This document shows, one piece after another, positions 36,107 to 43,732 of a stretch of DNA of 64,000 bases. The notes beneath the pieces were generated by a model that had not been told where the DNA came from, ran no database searches, and was given only the letters and a program-made list of their open reading frames with translations. The stretch lies in assembly GCF_007570835.1 (NCBI RefSeq), contig NZ_SUNC01000003.1, forward strand, positions 62,001-126,000. Direction: 5' to 3'. Every line of letters begins with the position of its first letter. The stretch's first letter is position 1. The translations under genes and the position numbers were made by a program. The DNA is from Croceicoccus sediminis. GTDB taxonomy: Bacteria > Pseudomonadota > Alphaproteobacteria > Sphingomonadales > Sphingomonadaceae.

Positions 36107-36595
36107 CTAGCGTTCCGGCGCGGTCTCCGGTGCAATCGTAAAGGTGCAGCACGGTGCGCCCTGGGCGGCGCAGGCCGTTTCGACGACAGCAACGCCCTGC
36201 CCGCGTGCAACGCGATGCACCGCACGCAAAATCCCGACGATCGGCCCGCAGACCGCGTGATCGCATGCCCCCATCCCGAAGGCGAAGGGGCTGTCCTGCA
36301 CCTCAACGATGAACCCTTCCCCGTCGCCATCGCTCTGCCGTGCAGTCCAACGGCCCCAGCCGAGCCGTGCCGCCGCGGTCGCCGTGGCGGAGAGAAAGTC
36401 CCCGTCCATAAGGCCAAGCTTGCGATATTCCTCGAACGAGGCCTGCGCGTTCTGGAAGACGGACTCTTCAAGCGCGGCCACGAATTGCGTGGTCGAACCC
36501 GAGACTCGCCCGATACCCATCAGGACGTCGGGGCGCATCAGCATGTAGCGAATGCCCCCGTCCGTTATCGTACCGCTCTCAAGATCCTGGTCCAC
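36107..36595 (-). CDS. V4R-domain (hydrocarbon-binding) protein
   Basis: About 162 aa, with a C-terminal V4R-like region: CDHAVCGPIVGILRAVHRVA followed by VAVVETACAAQGAPCCTFTI, with the clustered Cys residues typical of that domain. V4R domains bind small hydrophobic or aromatic ligands, sometimes with a metal, in sensors and in aromatic catabolism. No ATG suits the start; GTG 36595, with GGGAG 6 bp upstream, gives a normal domain length and leaves the operator at 36624 upstream. It is divergent from the extradiol dioxygenase. A role as ligand-binding or enzyme-activating accessory protein is inferred. Confidence 0.72.
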   Translation of the reverse strand: MDQDLESGTITDGGIRYMLMRPDVLMGIGRVSGSTTQFVAALEESVFQNAQASFEEYRKLGLMDGDFLSATATAAARLGWGRWTARQSDGDGEGFIVEVQDSPFAFGMGACDHAVCGPIVGILRAVHRVARGQGVAVVETACAAQGAPCCTFTIAPETAPER

Positions 36596-36620
36596 AATCA
36601 CTCCCAACCTGTCGCCTATA

Positions 36621-36648
36621 TTTGTATACGGTATGGAAAACCACTCAA
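36621..36648 (-). promoter_or_regulatory. V4R-gene promoter with GntR-type operator, site 4
   Basis: On the minus strand, -35 TTGAGT (36648-36643) and -10 TACAAA (36626-36621) are separated by 16 bp. The operator GTATAC-G-GTATGG (36624-36636) overlaps the -10, as at the Rieske promoter. Confidence 0.62.
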
Positions 36649-36692
36649 GCGCGTATCGCTTTCCATCCCCGTCCCTGTCGGTTTGCGCGGGA

Positions 36693-36727
36693 TGGACATC
36701 GCCCTCACCAATATGTATACAGAATAC
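36693..36727 (+). promoter_or_regulatory. Extradiol dioxygenase promoter with GntR-type operator, site 5
   Basis: A -35 TGGACA (36693-36698) and -10 TATACA (36716-36721) are 17 bp apart, and the operator GTATAC-A-GAATAC (36715-36727) sits on the -10. It is divergent from site 4, with about 80 bp between the operators. Confidence 0.65.
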
Positions 36728-36781
36728 ATTAATTGCAATCGTTCCGCAGCGCGGGGCGACCAGAATGGGATTGGGACGCAC

Positions 36782-37726
36782 GTGTCTGACTTGGTGATTG
36801 GCATCGGCGCATCGCACACGACCTTGATGAATACGCAGTGGGCGAAGGTGGACCACCTGCAACGCGCGCACGACTATCGCGACGGACTTCTGCAGGCCCG
36901 CGAACTGCTGAAGGCGGCACGGCCGGACGTCGCGATCGTCATCGGCTCCAACCACTTCCGTGGTTTCTGGCTGGATCTCATGCCCGCCTTCACCATCGGC
37001 GTCGGCGACGTCATCTCAAGCGGTGAACACGGCACTCCTGCCGGGCCGCTCCCCACCGATCCGGTTTTCGCCCACGCGCTTTGCCAGTCGCTCGTCGAAG
37101 CGGATGTCGACATGGCCTTTTCCGACCGACTGACCGTCGATCACGGCATCAGTCATGCCGTCCAATGGGTGATGGGCGAGGAGATGGCCCTGCCCATCGT
37201 GCCGATCGTCATCAACTGCTTCGCGCCGCCCCTTCCCAGCCTGTCACGTTCGGTCCAGGTGGGCCGCCTGATCGGCGATATCGTTGCAAGGATCGGCGAG
37301 GACAAACGCGTTGCGATCATCGCCACGGGCGGCCTGTCGCATCAACTGCCGTTTCCCGACTGGCGCAGCCCGGCAAGCGATGACGACCGGTTCCTGGCCC
37401 AGTCCTGGAAAGACGGCCGCAACGACTGGGAACAGTTCGAAAAGCGCCGCCGCGACATCATCGTGAACGCCCCGCCCAGAACCAATCCGGATTTCGACAA
37501 GGCGTTTCTGGCACGGCTGGAAGAAGGCACGTTGACCAGCCTCGCAACCGAGATCGACCAGGACGACCTGGTTGCGGCCGCGGGCAATGGCGGCAACGAA
37601 ATCCGCGCCTGGCTGATGATGGCCGCGGCCATGAACGACCTTCCCGGAAAAACGATCGCCCATGCCGACATGCCCGAATGGCTGACCGGGATGGCGGTCG
37701 CATCGATCGAACCAGACCCAAACTAG
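36782..37726 (+). CDS. LigB-superfamily extradiol dioxygenase (MhpB-like)
   Basis: 314-aa class III extradiol ring-cleavage dioxygenase. It aligns by eye with 2,3-dihydroxyphenylpropionate 1,2-dioxygenase: His12 near the N-terminus, SNHFRGFWLDLMPAFTIGVG with His58, VDHGIS with His121, and GGLSHQLP with His187, all active-site positions kept. A catechol-type substrate would be opened to a meta-cleavage product. The start is a GTG at 36782; the frame is open far upstream, but that part covers the operators and the divergent gene. It is followed 10 bp later by an MhpC-like hydrolase gene. The lower pathway could be mhpDFE at 18-21 kb. Confidence 0.9.
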   Translation: MSDLVIGIGASHTTLMNTQWAKVDHLQRAHDYRDGLLQARELLKAARPDVAIVIGSNHFRGFWLDLMPAFTIGVGDVISSGEHGTPAGPLPTDPVFAHALCQSLVEADVDMAFSDRLTVDHGISHAVQWVMGEEMALPIVPIVINCFAPPLPSLSRSVQVGRLIGDIVARIGEDKRVAIIATGGLSHQLPFPDWRSPASDDDRFLAQSWKDGRNDWEQFEKRRRDIIVNAPPRTNPDFDKAFLARLEEGTLTSLATEIDQDDLVAAAGNGGNEIRAWLMMAAAMNDLPGKTIAHADMPEWLTGMAVASIEPDPN

Positions 37727-37736
37727 GAGAAGAAAT

Positions 37737-38591
37737 GTGACTATCTGGACCGACCTGATCGGCGTCAGCTTCCGGCTCGATTTCGTAGATGCCGGCGGCA
37801 CGCGGACCCGCGCGCTTATTGCCGGCGATGGCGAAGACGTCATCGCCATGCACGGAACGAGCGGCCACCTGGAAGCCTTTTCCCGCAATATCGTTCCGCA
37901 CGTGAACGCGGGCTATAAAATGCACGCGATCGACGCACTTGGCCACGGCTATACCGACAAGCCTGACGAGCCTTACGAGATATACAAGTATGGCGAGCAC
38001 GTCCTGCGCTACATGGATGCGCAGGGCATCGAAAAGGCGCACCTGATGGGCGAATCGCTGGGCGGTTGGACGAGCGGCTGGCTCGCCATCAATCACCCCG
38101 ATCGCGTGCGCAGCGTTCAGCTGGTCGCGGCAGGTGGCACCAAGGCCAACCCGGAAATCATGCAGCGGATCAAGGAAAGCACGACCCGCGCCGTCACCAC
38201 CGACGACATCGACCTGACCCGTCAGCGTCTTCACCTTCTGATGTTCGACCCGGCAAAGAACGTCAGCGACGAACTGGTCGAAATCCGCCACCGCATCTAC
38301 CACGAGCCCGATTTCGTCGCCAACATCGCCAACCTTCTGTCGCTTCAGGAAATGGACCGGCGCCAGCGCAACCTGCTGCGGCCCGAAGACCTGAACAAGA
38401 TCAAGGCACCCGCGCTGGTCGTCTGGGGCACGAACAACCCGTTCGGCGGCGTTGCCGAAGCGACGGCGATGCATGAGAATATTCCCGGCTCGCAGCTCGA
38501 AATCTTCAACGAATGCGGCCACTGGCCCCAGCATGAACATGCCGACCGGTTCAACGAAGTGTCGATCGAATTCCTGAAATCGGCACGCTAA
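37737..38591 (+). CDS. MhpC-like alpha/beta hydrolase with atypical acid residue
   Basis: 284-aa alpha/beta hydrolase, probably a meta-cleavage product C-C hydrolase given its position 10 bp after the extradiol dioxygenase gene. The nucleophile is Ser107 (GESLGG) and the catalytic His lies in NECGHWPQHEH. The usual acid motif WGxxDxx reads WGTNNPFGG, so the catalytic Asp appears to be Asn unless another carboxylate substitutes. The start is GTG 37737 with AGGAGA upstream; an overlapping ATG at 37735 is out of frame. The gene order ring cleavage then hydrolase is typical of biphenyl, phenylpropionate and similar pathways. Confidence 0.87.
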   Translation: MTIWTDLIGVSFRLDFVDAGGTRTRALIAGDGEDVIAMHGTSGHLEAFSRNIVPHVNAGYKMHAIDALGHGYTDKPDEPYEIYKYGEHVLRYMDAQGIEKAHLMGESLGGWTSGWLAINHPDRVRSVQLVAAGGTKANPEIMQRIKESTTRAVTTDDIDLTRQRLHLLMFDPAKNVSDELVEIRHRIYHEPDFVANIANLLSLQEMDRRQRNLLRPEDLNKIKAPALVVWGTNNPFGGVAEATAMHENIPGSQLEIFNECGHWPQHEHADRFNEVSIEFLKSAR

Positions 38592-38611
38592 GTTCCGATA
38601 AGAGAAAATCA

Positions 38612-38657
38612 GCGGGGCGGCGCAGGGGGGAGGCAATCTTCCCCTGCGTCGCCCCGC
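38612..38657 (+). terminator. Strong 17-bp hairpin after MhpC-like gene
   Basis: The arm 38612-38628 pairs with 38641-38657, with one G-T mismatch (wobble in RNA) and a 12-nt loop, 20 bp after the stop. A T-run is absent, so termination may be Rho-assisted or the stem may stabilise the transcript end. Confidence 0.6.
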
Positions 38658-38735
38658 AACGATTCTGGGACGAGGCAAGGAAACCGCCGTCTTGCCGATC
38701 ACCCCTTCCTGCGCCCTCCTAGATCAGCAAATATT

Positions 38736-38748
38736 GCCCACTGTATAC
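38736..38748. promoter_or_regulatory. Weak GntR-type operator, site 6
   Basis: GCCCAC-T-GTATAC, one consensus half-site and one poor one, 45 bp before the MFS transporter start. TATACA (38744-38749) could be its -10. It is the weakest member of the set and is supported mainly by position. Confidence 0.42.
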
Positions 38749-38792
38749 ATTTTTAACTTGCCATCTTGCCCGGTTTGACGGACGAATACGCG

Positions 38793-40022
38793 ATGATCGC
38801 GAAACCTGAAACTTCCGCTCGTAACGGCAACGGCGAGGCGATCCGCCTCATTGCCATCTTCCTGCTGGGCGGGCTGTCCAACGCCAGCCTGCTGTGCAGC
38901 CCGGTCATCGCATCGCAGCTCGGGGTGGAGTTCGCCTATTCCCCCGAACAGGTCGGATGGTTCTTCGCCGCCGAATATATCGGTTACATCGTGGCCGGAC
39001 TCGCGGCCCGTCTGATCCTGCCGCGGATGAACTGGCGTAAGCTGGCCGCGCTCACACTTGCCGGAACGGTCATCGGCAATCTCGTTGCCTATACCGTGCT
39101 CGACGAATTCATGGCGCTGATCGTAGTGCGCGCCCTGACGGCATCGTGCAGCGTCGTTCTGGCCACGGTCATCATGGCCACCGCGAACGAGAGCCATCAT
39201 CCCAGTCGTGCGATCGGCACCAACATCATGGGACAGCTGGCCGTGGGCGTCGTGGGATTGGCGCTGCTGCCGCCGCTGTTCAGCCAATATGGGCTTCAGG
39301 CCTACTTCTTCGCGCTCGCCATATTGCTGACCATCGCGGCACCCGGCATTTTCTGGATCGCCAGCCAGTCGCGCGCCAAGGACCTGGAAAACCCGCGTCA
39401 GCCTGTCAGCGTGGGCCGCGCCACGGCGTTGCTGCGCATTCCCACCATCCTGCTGTTCTACGTCGGTCTGGGCGGGATCTGGACGTTCGCCAGTTCGATC
39501 GCGCAGGGCAGCATGGTCGGGCCCGACATGGTCGCGTGGATTCTGTCGATTTCGGCAGCCGTGGGCGTGGCCGGGGCCCTGCTCGCGGTCGTCATGGGCA
39601 GGATGACCGATTTGCGGGTGCCGATCATTCCGGGCTTCATCTTGCTGCTGGCCGGCACCGCCGCGCTACTGCTCCATACCGAAATCGCATTTTTCAGCGG
39701 ACTGATCGTCATCAAGTTTGCCTGGTCCTTCGTGATCCCCTTCGCCTTTTCGCTGATCGGACGACTGGACAGGGACGGCGGCGTCATTGCCGAGATCACG
39801 ATCTTTGGCGGGATCGGTCTGGTCGCGGGGCCTGCGATCGCGGGCTACCTGGTCAGCTTCGATCCGACGTGCGTGACCTTGCTCTGGTTTGAACTGTTCG
39901 TCCTGACCCTCTCGGCGTTGAGCGCCATCATCATGTCGCTGAAGTTCGGCAAGCCAACTGGGCAGGATCAGCCGGTACCGGGCGAAACGCTCGTCCCGGT
40001 TGCGGCTGCTCACTCGGCCTGA
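38793..40022 (+). CDS. MFS transporter
   Basis: Major facilitator superfamily inner-membrane transporter, 409 aa from ATG 38793 (an upstream TTG at 38766 would add 9 residues). About 12 hydrophobic segments are visible, starting near residue 15 (AIFLLGGLSNASLLCSPVIA), with a central polar loop (SQSRAKDLENPRQPVSVGRA). It is the last gene of the GTATAC-marked stretch and probably imports the aromatic substrate across the inner membrane. The direction and substrate are not visible in the sequence. Confidence 0.87.
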   Translation: MIAKPETSARNGNGEAIRLIAIFLLGGLSNASLLCSPVIASQLGVEFAYSPEQVGWFFAAEYIGYIVAGLAARLILPRMNWRKLAALTLAGTVIGNLVAYTVLDEFMALIVVRALTASCSVVLATVIMATANESHHPSRAIGTNIMGQLAVGVVGLALLPPLFSQYGLQAYFFALAILLTIAAPGIFWIASQSRAKDLENPRQPVSVGRATALLRIPTILLFYVGLGGIWTFASSIAQGSMVGPDMVAWILSISAAVGVAGALLAVVMGRMTDLRVPIIPGFILLLAGTAALLLHTEIAFFSGLIVIKFAWSFVIPFAFSLIGRLDRDGGVIAEITIFGGIGLVAGPAIAGYLVSFDPTCVTLLWFELFVLTLSALSAIIMSLKFGKPTGQDQPVPGETLVPVAAAHSA

Positions 40023-40187
40023 CCGATCCAGGACATCACCGCATCGCGGACAGTACGGCCCGCGAAGATGAATTGATGCCCCTGTAAGCTATCTGTATGG
40101 GTCGTTTCCGGGATGTGCGCGCAACTTGCCGGTCATCCGTCCAGAAATCGACCTGTCGTACCCGCGGCAGAAATCGCGGAGGCCGCC

Positions 40188-41042
40188 ATGAACGTCGACG
40201 AGGTGATCCACTACACGTTCGACCGGATCGAGCAGTCCTATTCGCAGCGCGATGCCATCATCTATGCCTTGGCAACCGGCTACGCGACCCAGCCGCTCGA
40301 CCGGCAGCATCTTCGCTATCTCTACGAAGAATGGCTGATCACCGCGCCGACTTTTGCCAACGTACTGGGCTTTCCCGGCATATGGATGCAGGACCCGCGC
40401 GTCGAGATCGACTGGGTCCACATGCTTCATGCAGAGCACAGGATGACCCTTCACCGCCCCCTGCCCCCCGCTGCCCGGATCACTGGCGACAACCGGATCA
40501 CCGGCATACGAGACATGGGGCCGCGCGGTGCAATGGTGCATTACCAGACCGACATTGCCATGGCCGAAGACGGGGCACCTCTGGCCACGCTCATCACCTC
40601 GCTGATCGCGCGCAAGGAAGGGGGCTGCGGCGATTGGGGAGAAGCGCCGCCCGCGCTGGAGCGGGTGCCGACAAGTACGCCCGATGCAACGCTTGAACTG
40701 GCGACCAGCGAAATTCAGCCGCTGCTTTACCGTCTGTCGGGCGACCGGCATCCCATTCACATCGACCCGGCCGTATCGGATGCCGCTGGCCTGCGGCGCC
40801 CGCTGCTCCATGGCCTCGCGACCAAGGGCATGGCCGGTTACGCCATTCTGCGCGAATTCTGCGATCTCGATGCCGCGCGGCTGAAATCGATGGCCGTGCG
40901 CTTTACCCGACCAGTCATGCCGGGCGATGTCCTGCGTTTCGAATTCTGGGGCAAGGCACCGGGCACGATCCGGTTTCGCGCGGTCGCGGTAAACGAAGGC
41001 GATGCCCCGGTGCTGGACCGCTGTGAAGCGGTCGTTACCTGA
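40188..41042 (+). CDS. Double hot-dog MaoC-type enoyl-CoA hydratase
   Basis: 284-aa hydratase with two hot-dog repeats, as in hydratase-2 type enzymes. The active-site signature is in the C-terminal repeat: YRLSGDRHPIHIDP (Asp/His pair), then RRPLLHGLATKGMAGYAI. The N-terminal repeat contains YALATGYATQPLDRQHLRYL and the MLHAEHRMTLHRPLPPAARI substrate-side segment. ATG 40188 follows GCGGAGG. A paralogue lies at 55675. It probably hydrates a trans-2-enoyl-CoA during side-chain degradation. It converges with the acyl-CoA synthetase. Confidence 0.88.
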   Translation: MNVDEVIHYTFDRIEQSYSQRDAIIYALATGYATQPLDRQHLRYLYEEWLITAPTFANVLGFPGIWMQDPRVEIDWVHMLHAEHRMTLHRPLPPAARITGDNRITGIRDMGPRGAMVHYQTDIAMAEDGAPLATLITSLIARKEGGCGDWGEAPPALERVPTSTPDATLELATSEIQPLLYRLSGDRHPIHIDPAVSDAAGLRRPLLHGLATKGMAGYAILREFCDLDAARLKSMAVRFTRPVMPGDVLRFEFWGKAPGTIRFRAVAVNEGDAPVLDRCEAVVT

Positions 41043-41086
41043 CCTTTCGGCTCACCGCCCCGGGCGACCGGCATGCGCCGCCGGCC

Positions 41087-42616
41087 CTATTCCGCGGGTT
41101 CGAAGCGCTTGCGCAGTTCTCTCTTCAGAATCTTCCCGTAGTCGCTCTTGGGAAGCTCATCGATGAAGAAGTAGCTCTTCGGCCTTTTGAACCGCGCGAT
41201 ATTGTCGAGACAGATGGCATCCAGCTCCGCTTCGGTCGGTGACTGCCCGGCCTTTGCGACGATGAATGCCACGACGTCTTCGCCCCATTCTGGATGCGGA
41301 CGCCCGACGACGGAGACTTCCATCACACCCGGATGCTGCAGCAGCACTTCCTCGATTTCGCGCGGGTAGATATTCATGCCGCCGGAAATGACGAGGTCTT
41401 TGGAACGATCCTTGAGCGAGAGATATCCGTCATCGCTCATGCAGCCCATGTCGCCGGTATAGAGCCAGCCGTCACGCAGGGCATTGGCGGTCGCCTCGGG
41501 ATTTTCCCAGTATCCGGACATGCACACGTCACTGCGCACGATGATCTCGCCGATCTCCCCGCTCGGAAGGTCGTTGCCGTCTTCATCGACGATCCGGAAC
41601 TCGGTCCCGGTAAAGGCGATGCCGACCGAGGTGAGATGCTCCTGATAGCGAGGATCGTCGACATTGGCGTGCAGGTGTTTCGACAACACGGTAATCGCAC
41701 AGGGGCATTCCCCCTGCCCATAGCCGCCAACCAGCTTCGGCCCGAACTTGGCCAGCGCAGCCTTCAGATCCTCAAAATACATCGGCGCGCCGCCATAGAA
41801 AATCGTCTTGATCGAATCGAGCCTGGCGCTGGCGAACGCGGGGTCATTGACCAGCCGTCCGACGATCGTCGGCACCGCAAAGAACATCATGTTCTCGTAA
41901 TGGTGGGTTAGCTCGGCGATCTCGGCCGCGTCGAAGCCGCCGCTCTTGGGAATGACGTGATGCGATGCCCTGCCCACATGCGGCAATGATTCAAGGCCCG
42001 AGGCATGCGACAGCGGCGCGACGTGCAGCATGCAGTCCCGCTCGGTCAGCGAATCGACGTCGGACAGGTAGCGAAGCGCCATTCCCCGCAGCGACCGATG
42101 CGTCAGGGTCGCACCCTTGGGGCGGCCCGTGGTGCCGCTGGTGTAGAAAATCCAAGCCGGATCAGGATCGTCGACATCGACCATCGCCATCGGCGGCGTA
42201 TCGAGCAGCGCACGATAGTCATCGCTTCCCACGATCATCACGCTTTCCAGCGTGTCCACTTCATCCATCAGCGAGGACAGCTTTGCCGCCAGCTGATCCG
42301 AAGTGAAAAACCACCGCGCCCCCGAATTGCCGAGCGCATAGGAGATTTCGCGCGGGTGCAGCTTGGCGTTCATCGGAACCGCGCAAAGACCGGCATGCCA
42401 GATGGCGAACAGGATCTCGAGATATTCGGGCGCATTACCCATCGCGATGCCGACCCGGTCGCCGCGGACAAGACCGCTGCCGCGAATCGCCGCTGCCAAC
42501 CGGGCCGCGCGGTCACCGAACTGCGCGTAAGTCGCATAGAGATCCTCGCCCGAGGAAATGGCCGGTCGATGCGGAAACGATCGGGCGGAATTCTGCAAAA
42601 GCACGGCGATATTCAT
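41087..42616 (-). CDS. AMP-forming acyl/aryl-CoA synthetase
   Basis: 509-aa ANL-superfamily ligase. The P-loop-like FYTSGTTGRPKGATLTHRSL is present, followed by GGYGQGECPCAI, the YTGDMGCMSDDGYLSLKDRS motif, SGGMNIYPREIEEVL hinge region, and the C-terminal lysine motif PKSDYGKILKREL. It activates a carboxylic acid to its CoA thioester through an acyl-adenylate. A thioredoxin-fold gene lies 65 bp upstream on the same strand. Which acid it uses is not visible; an aromatic or branched acid from the neighbouring pathways is likely. Confidence 0.9.
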   Translation of the reverse strand: MNIAVLLQNSARSFPHRPAISSGEDLYATYAQFGDRAARLAAAIRGSGLVRGDRVGIAMGNAPEYLEILFAIWHAGLCAVPMNAKLHPREISYALGNSGARWFFTSDQLAAKLSSLMDEVDTLESVMIVGSDDYRALLDTPPMAMVDVDDPDPAWIFYTSGTTGRPKGATLTHRSLRGMALRYLSDVDSLTERDCMLHVAPLSHASGLESLPHVGRASHHVIPKSGGFDAAEIAELTHHYENMMFFAVPTIVGRLVNDPAFASARLDSIKTIFYGGAPMYFEDLKAALAKFGPKLVGGYGQGECPCAITVLSKHLHANVDDPRYQEHLTSVGIAFTGTEFRIVDEDGNDLPSGEIGEIIVRSDVCMSGYWENPEATANALRDGWLYTGDMGCMSDDGYLSLKDRSKDLVISGGMNIYPREIEEVLLQHPGVMEVSVVGRPHPEWGEDVVAFIVAKAGQSPTEAELDAICLDNIARFKRPKSYFFIDELPKSDYGKILKRELRKRFEPAE

Positions 42617-42681
42617 GCGTGATATCCTTGCTGGTCCTGACGTGTCCTGGTCGTCACGGCGTCAACGGCAGGCTGCGTCTC

Positions 42682-43191
42682 TCAGGCGTCGCCACGCATC
42701 GGAAAGCCATGCTCGGAGAGCGTCCTGAGCCCGGCCATCAGGGATTCAAGGTCGGGGCGTCCGCACGAAACCGAGCTCTGGATCGTGAGGTAGAGTTCGC
42801 CGCTTGGCCGGACCAGCCAGAGGGCGGGTTCGGCAAAGTAGAGCTCCTTGCCATCGCGCGTGAAGTGCGATGCGAAGATGCCGCAAGCCTCGATCTGCTC
42901 CCGGCTCAGGTCGTAGCCGACGGTAATCCCCTCGATCGCGTTGTCCCGCGCCCACTTTTCGGCCACGTCCTTCGGATCGACGCTGATCCCGGCAAGGTCG
43001 ATGCCGAGTTCTGCAAAGTCGGCGCGCATGCCGCTCAACTGCTGCATGAAGCGGGTGCAGTAGCCGCAAAAGGCACCGCGATAGAACGAAACGAGGCGAA
43101 GGTTCGCCCCGCCCTCGGCACGCAGCGGCCAGGTGCCGCCTGACAGCGACGGAAACGCGATATCCGGAACGTTCTGGCCGGGCCTAAGCAT
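42682..43191 (-). CDS. Peroxiredoxin/AhpC-TSA-like redoxin
   Basis: 169-aa thioredoxin-fold protein of the AhpC/TSA-like redoxin group. The active site is SFYRGAFCGYC with Cys42 and Cys45, a C-x2-C placed where peroxiredoxins have TxxC. No signal peptide is visible. It precedes the acyl-CoA synthetase gene and may protect the oxygenase-rich pathways from peroxide; that is an inference. Its upstream region is shared with the divergent DUF1330 gene. Confidence 0.8.
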   Translation of the reverse strand: MLRPGQNVPDIAFPSLSGGTWPLRAEGGANLRLVSFYRGAFCGYCTRFMQQLSGMRADFAELGIDLAGISVDPKDVAEKWARDNAIEGITVGYDLSREQIEACGIFASHFTRDGKELYFAEPALWLVRPSGELYLTIQSSVSCGRPDLESLMAGLRTLSEHGFPMRGDA

Positions 43192-43441
43192 GCGCGCTGT
43201 CCCGATCGGAGGTCTTGATCTGTGCGTTCATGCTGGCACCTGTCCCGAAATTGTCGTTGTCGATCTTGTTTGCAAAGAAACTCATATCAATTGTGCCCCC
43301 TGTCAAGATAATGATAGGCGATCGTTACCGTTGGGGCCCGGAATTGAATCCGGCCCGCATGCCGGCGCCCGGCTTTGTCCGGCCCCACACCGAGATGGCA
43401 AATCCTGCTGTCCCGCGGCGCAAGAAAGGATCCGATACCCG

Positions 43442-43729
43442 ATGACTGCCTATGTTGTTTTCACGCGTGACCGCACCAGAGACGCTGCCGAAATGGCGGC
43501 CTACTCGCCTGGCGCCAAGGCCAGCTTCGCGGGACGCGAAATGGGCCGGCTGGCCGCCTATGGCGAATGCGAAACGCTGGAAGGTCCGCCGATCGAAGGC
43601 GCGGTGATCCTGTCCTTCCCGACGATGGAAGCTGCCAGGGACTGGTACAATTCGCCGGAATACACCGAGGCCCGCAAGCACCGGCACCTGGGTGCCGACT
43701 ACCGCGCCTTCATCACCGAGGGCGTCTGA
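43442..43729 (+). CDS. DUF1330-family small protein
   Basis: 95-aa protein of the dimeric alpha-beta barrel DUF1330 type: YVVFTRDRTRD, PPIEGAVILSFPTMEAARDW, and YNSPEYTEARKHR near the C-terminus. The function of the family is not known; it is related in fold to monooxygenase and EthD-type proteins. ATG 43442 has AAAGGA upstream. It converges with the alpha/beta hydrolase gene, with 3 bp between stops. The 250-bp upstream gap, shared with the redoxin gene, holds no other gene that I can see. Confidence 0.82.
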   Translation: MTAYVVFTRDRTRDAAEMAAYSPGAKASFAGREMGRLAAYGECETLEGPPIEGAVILSFPTMEAARDWYNSPEYTEARKHRHLGADYRAFITEGV

Positions 43730-43732
43730 GCC

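Noticed and set aside
40087-40099. Possible seventh GTATAC-type operator before the MaoC gene (GCTATC-T-GTATGG)
   Set aside because: Only one arm resembles the known sites (GTATGG as at 36631); too weak to count.
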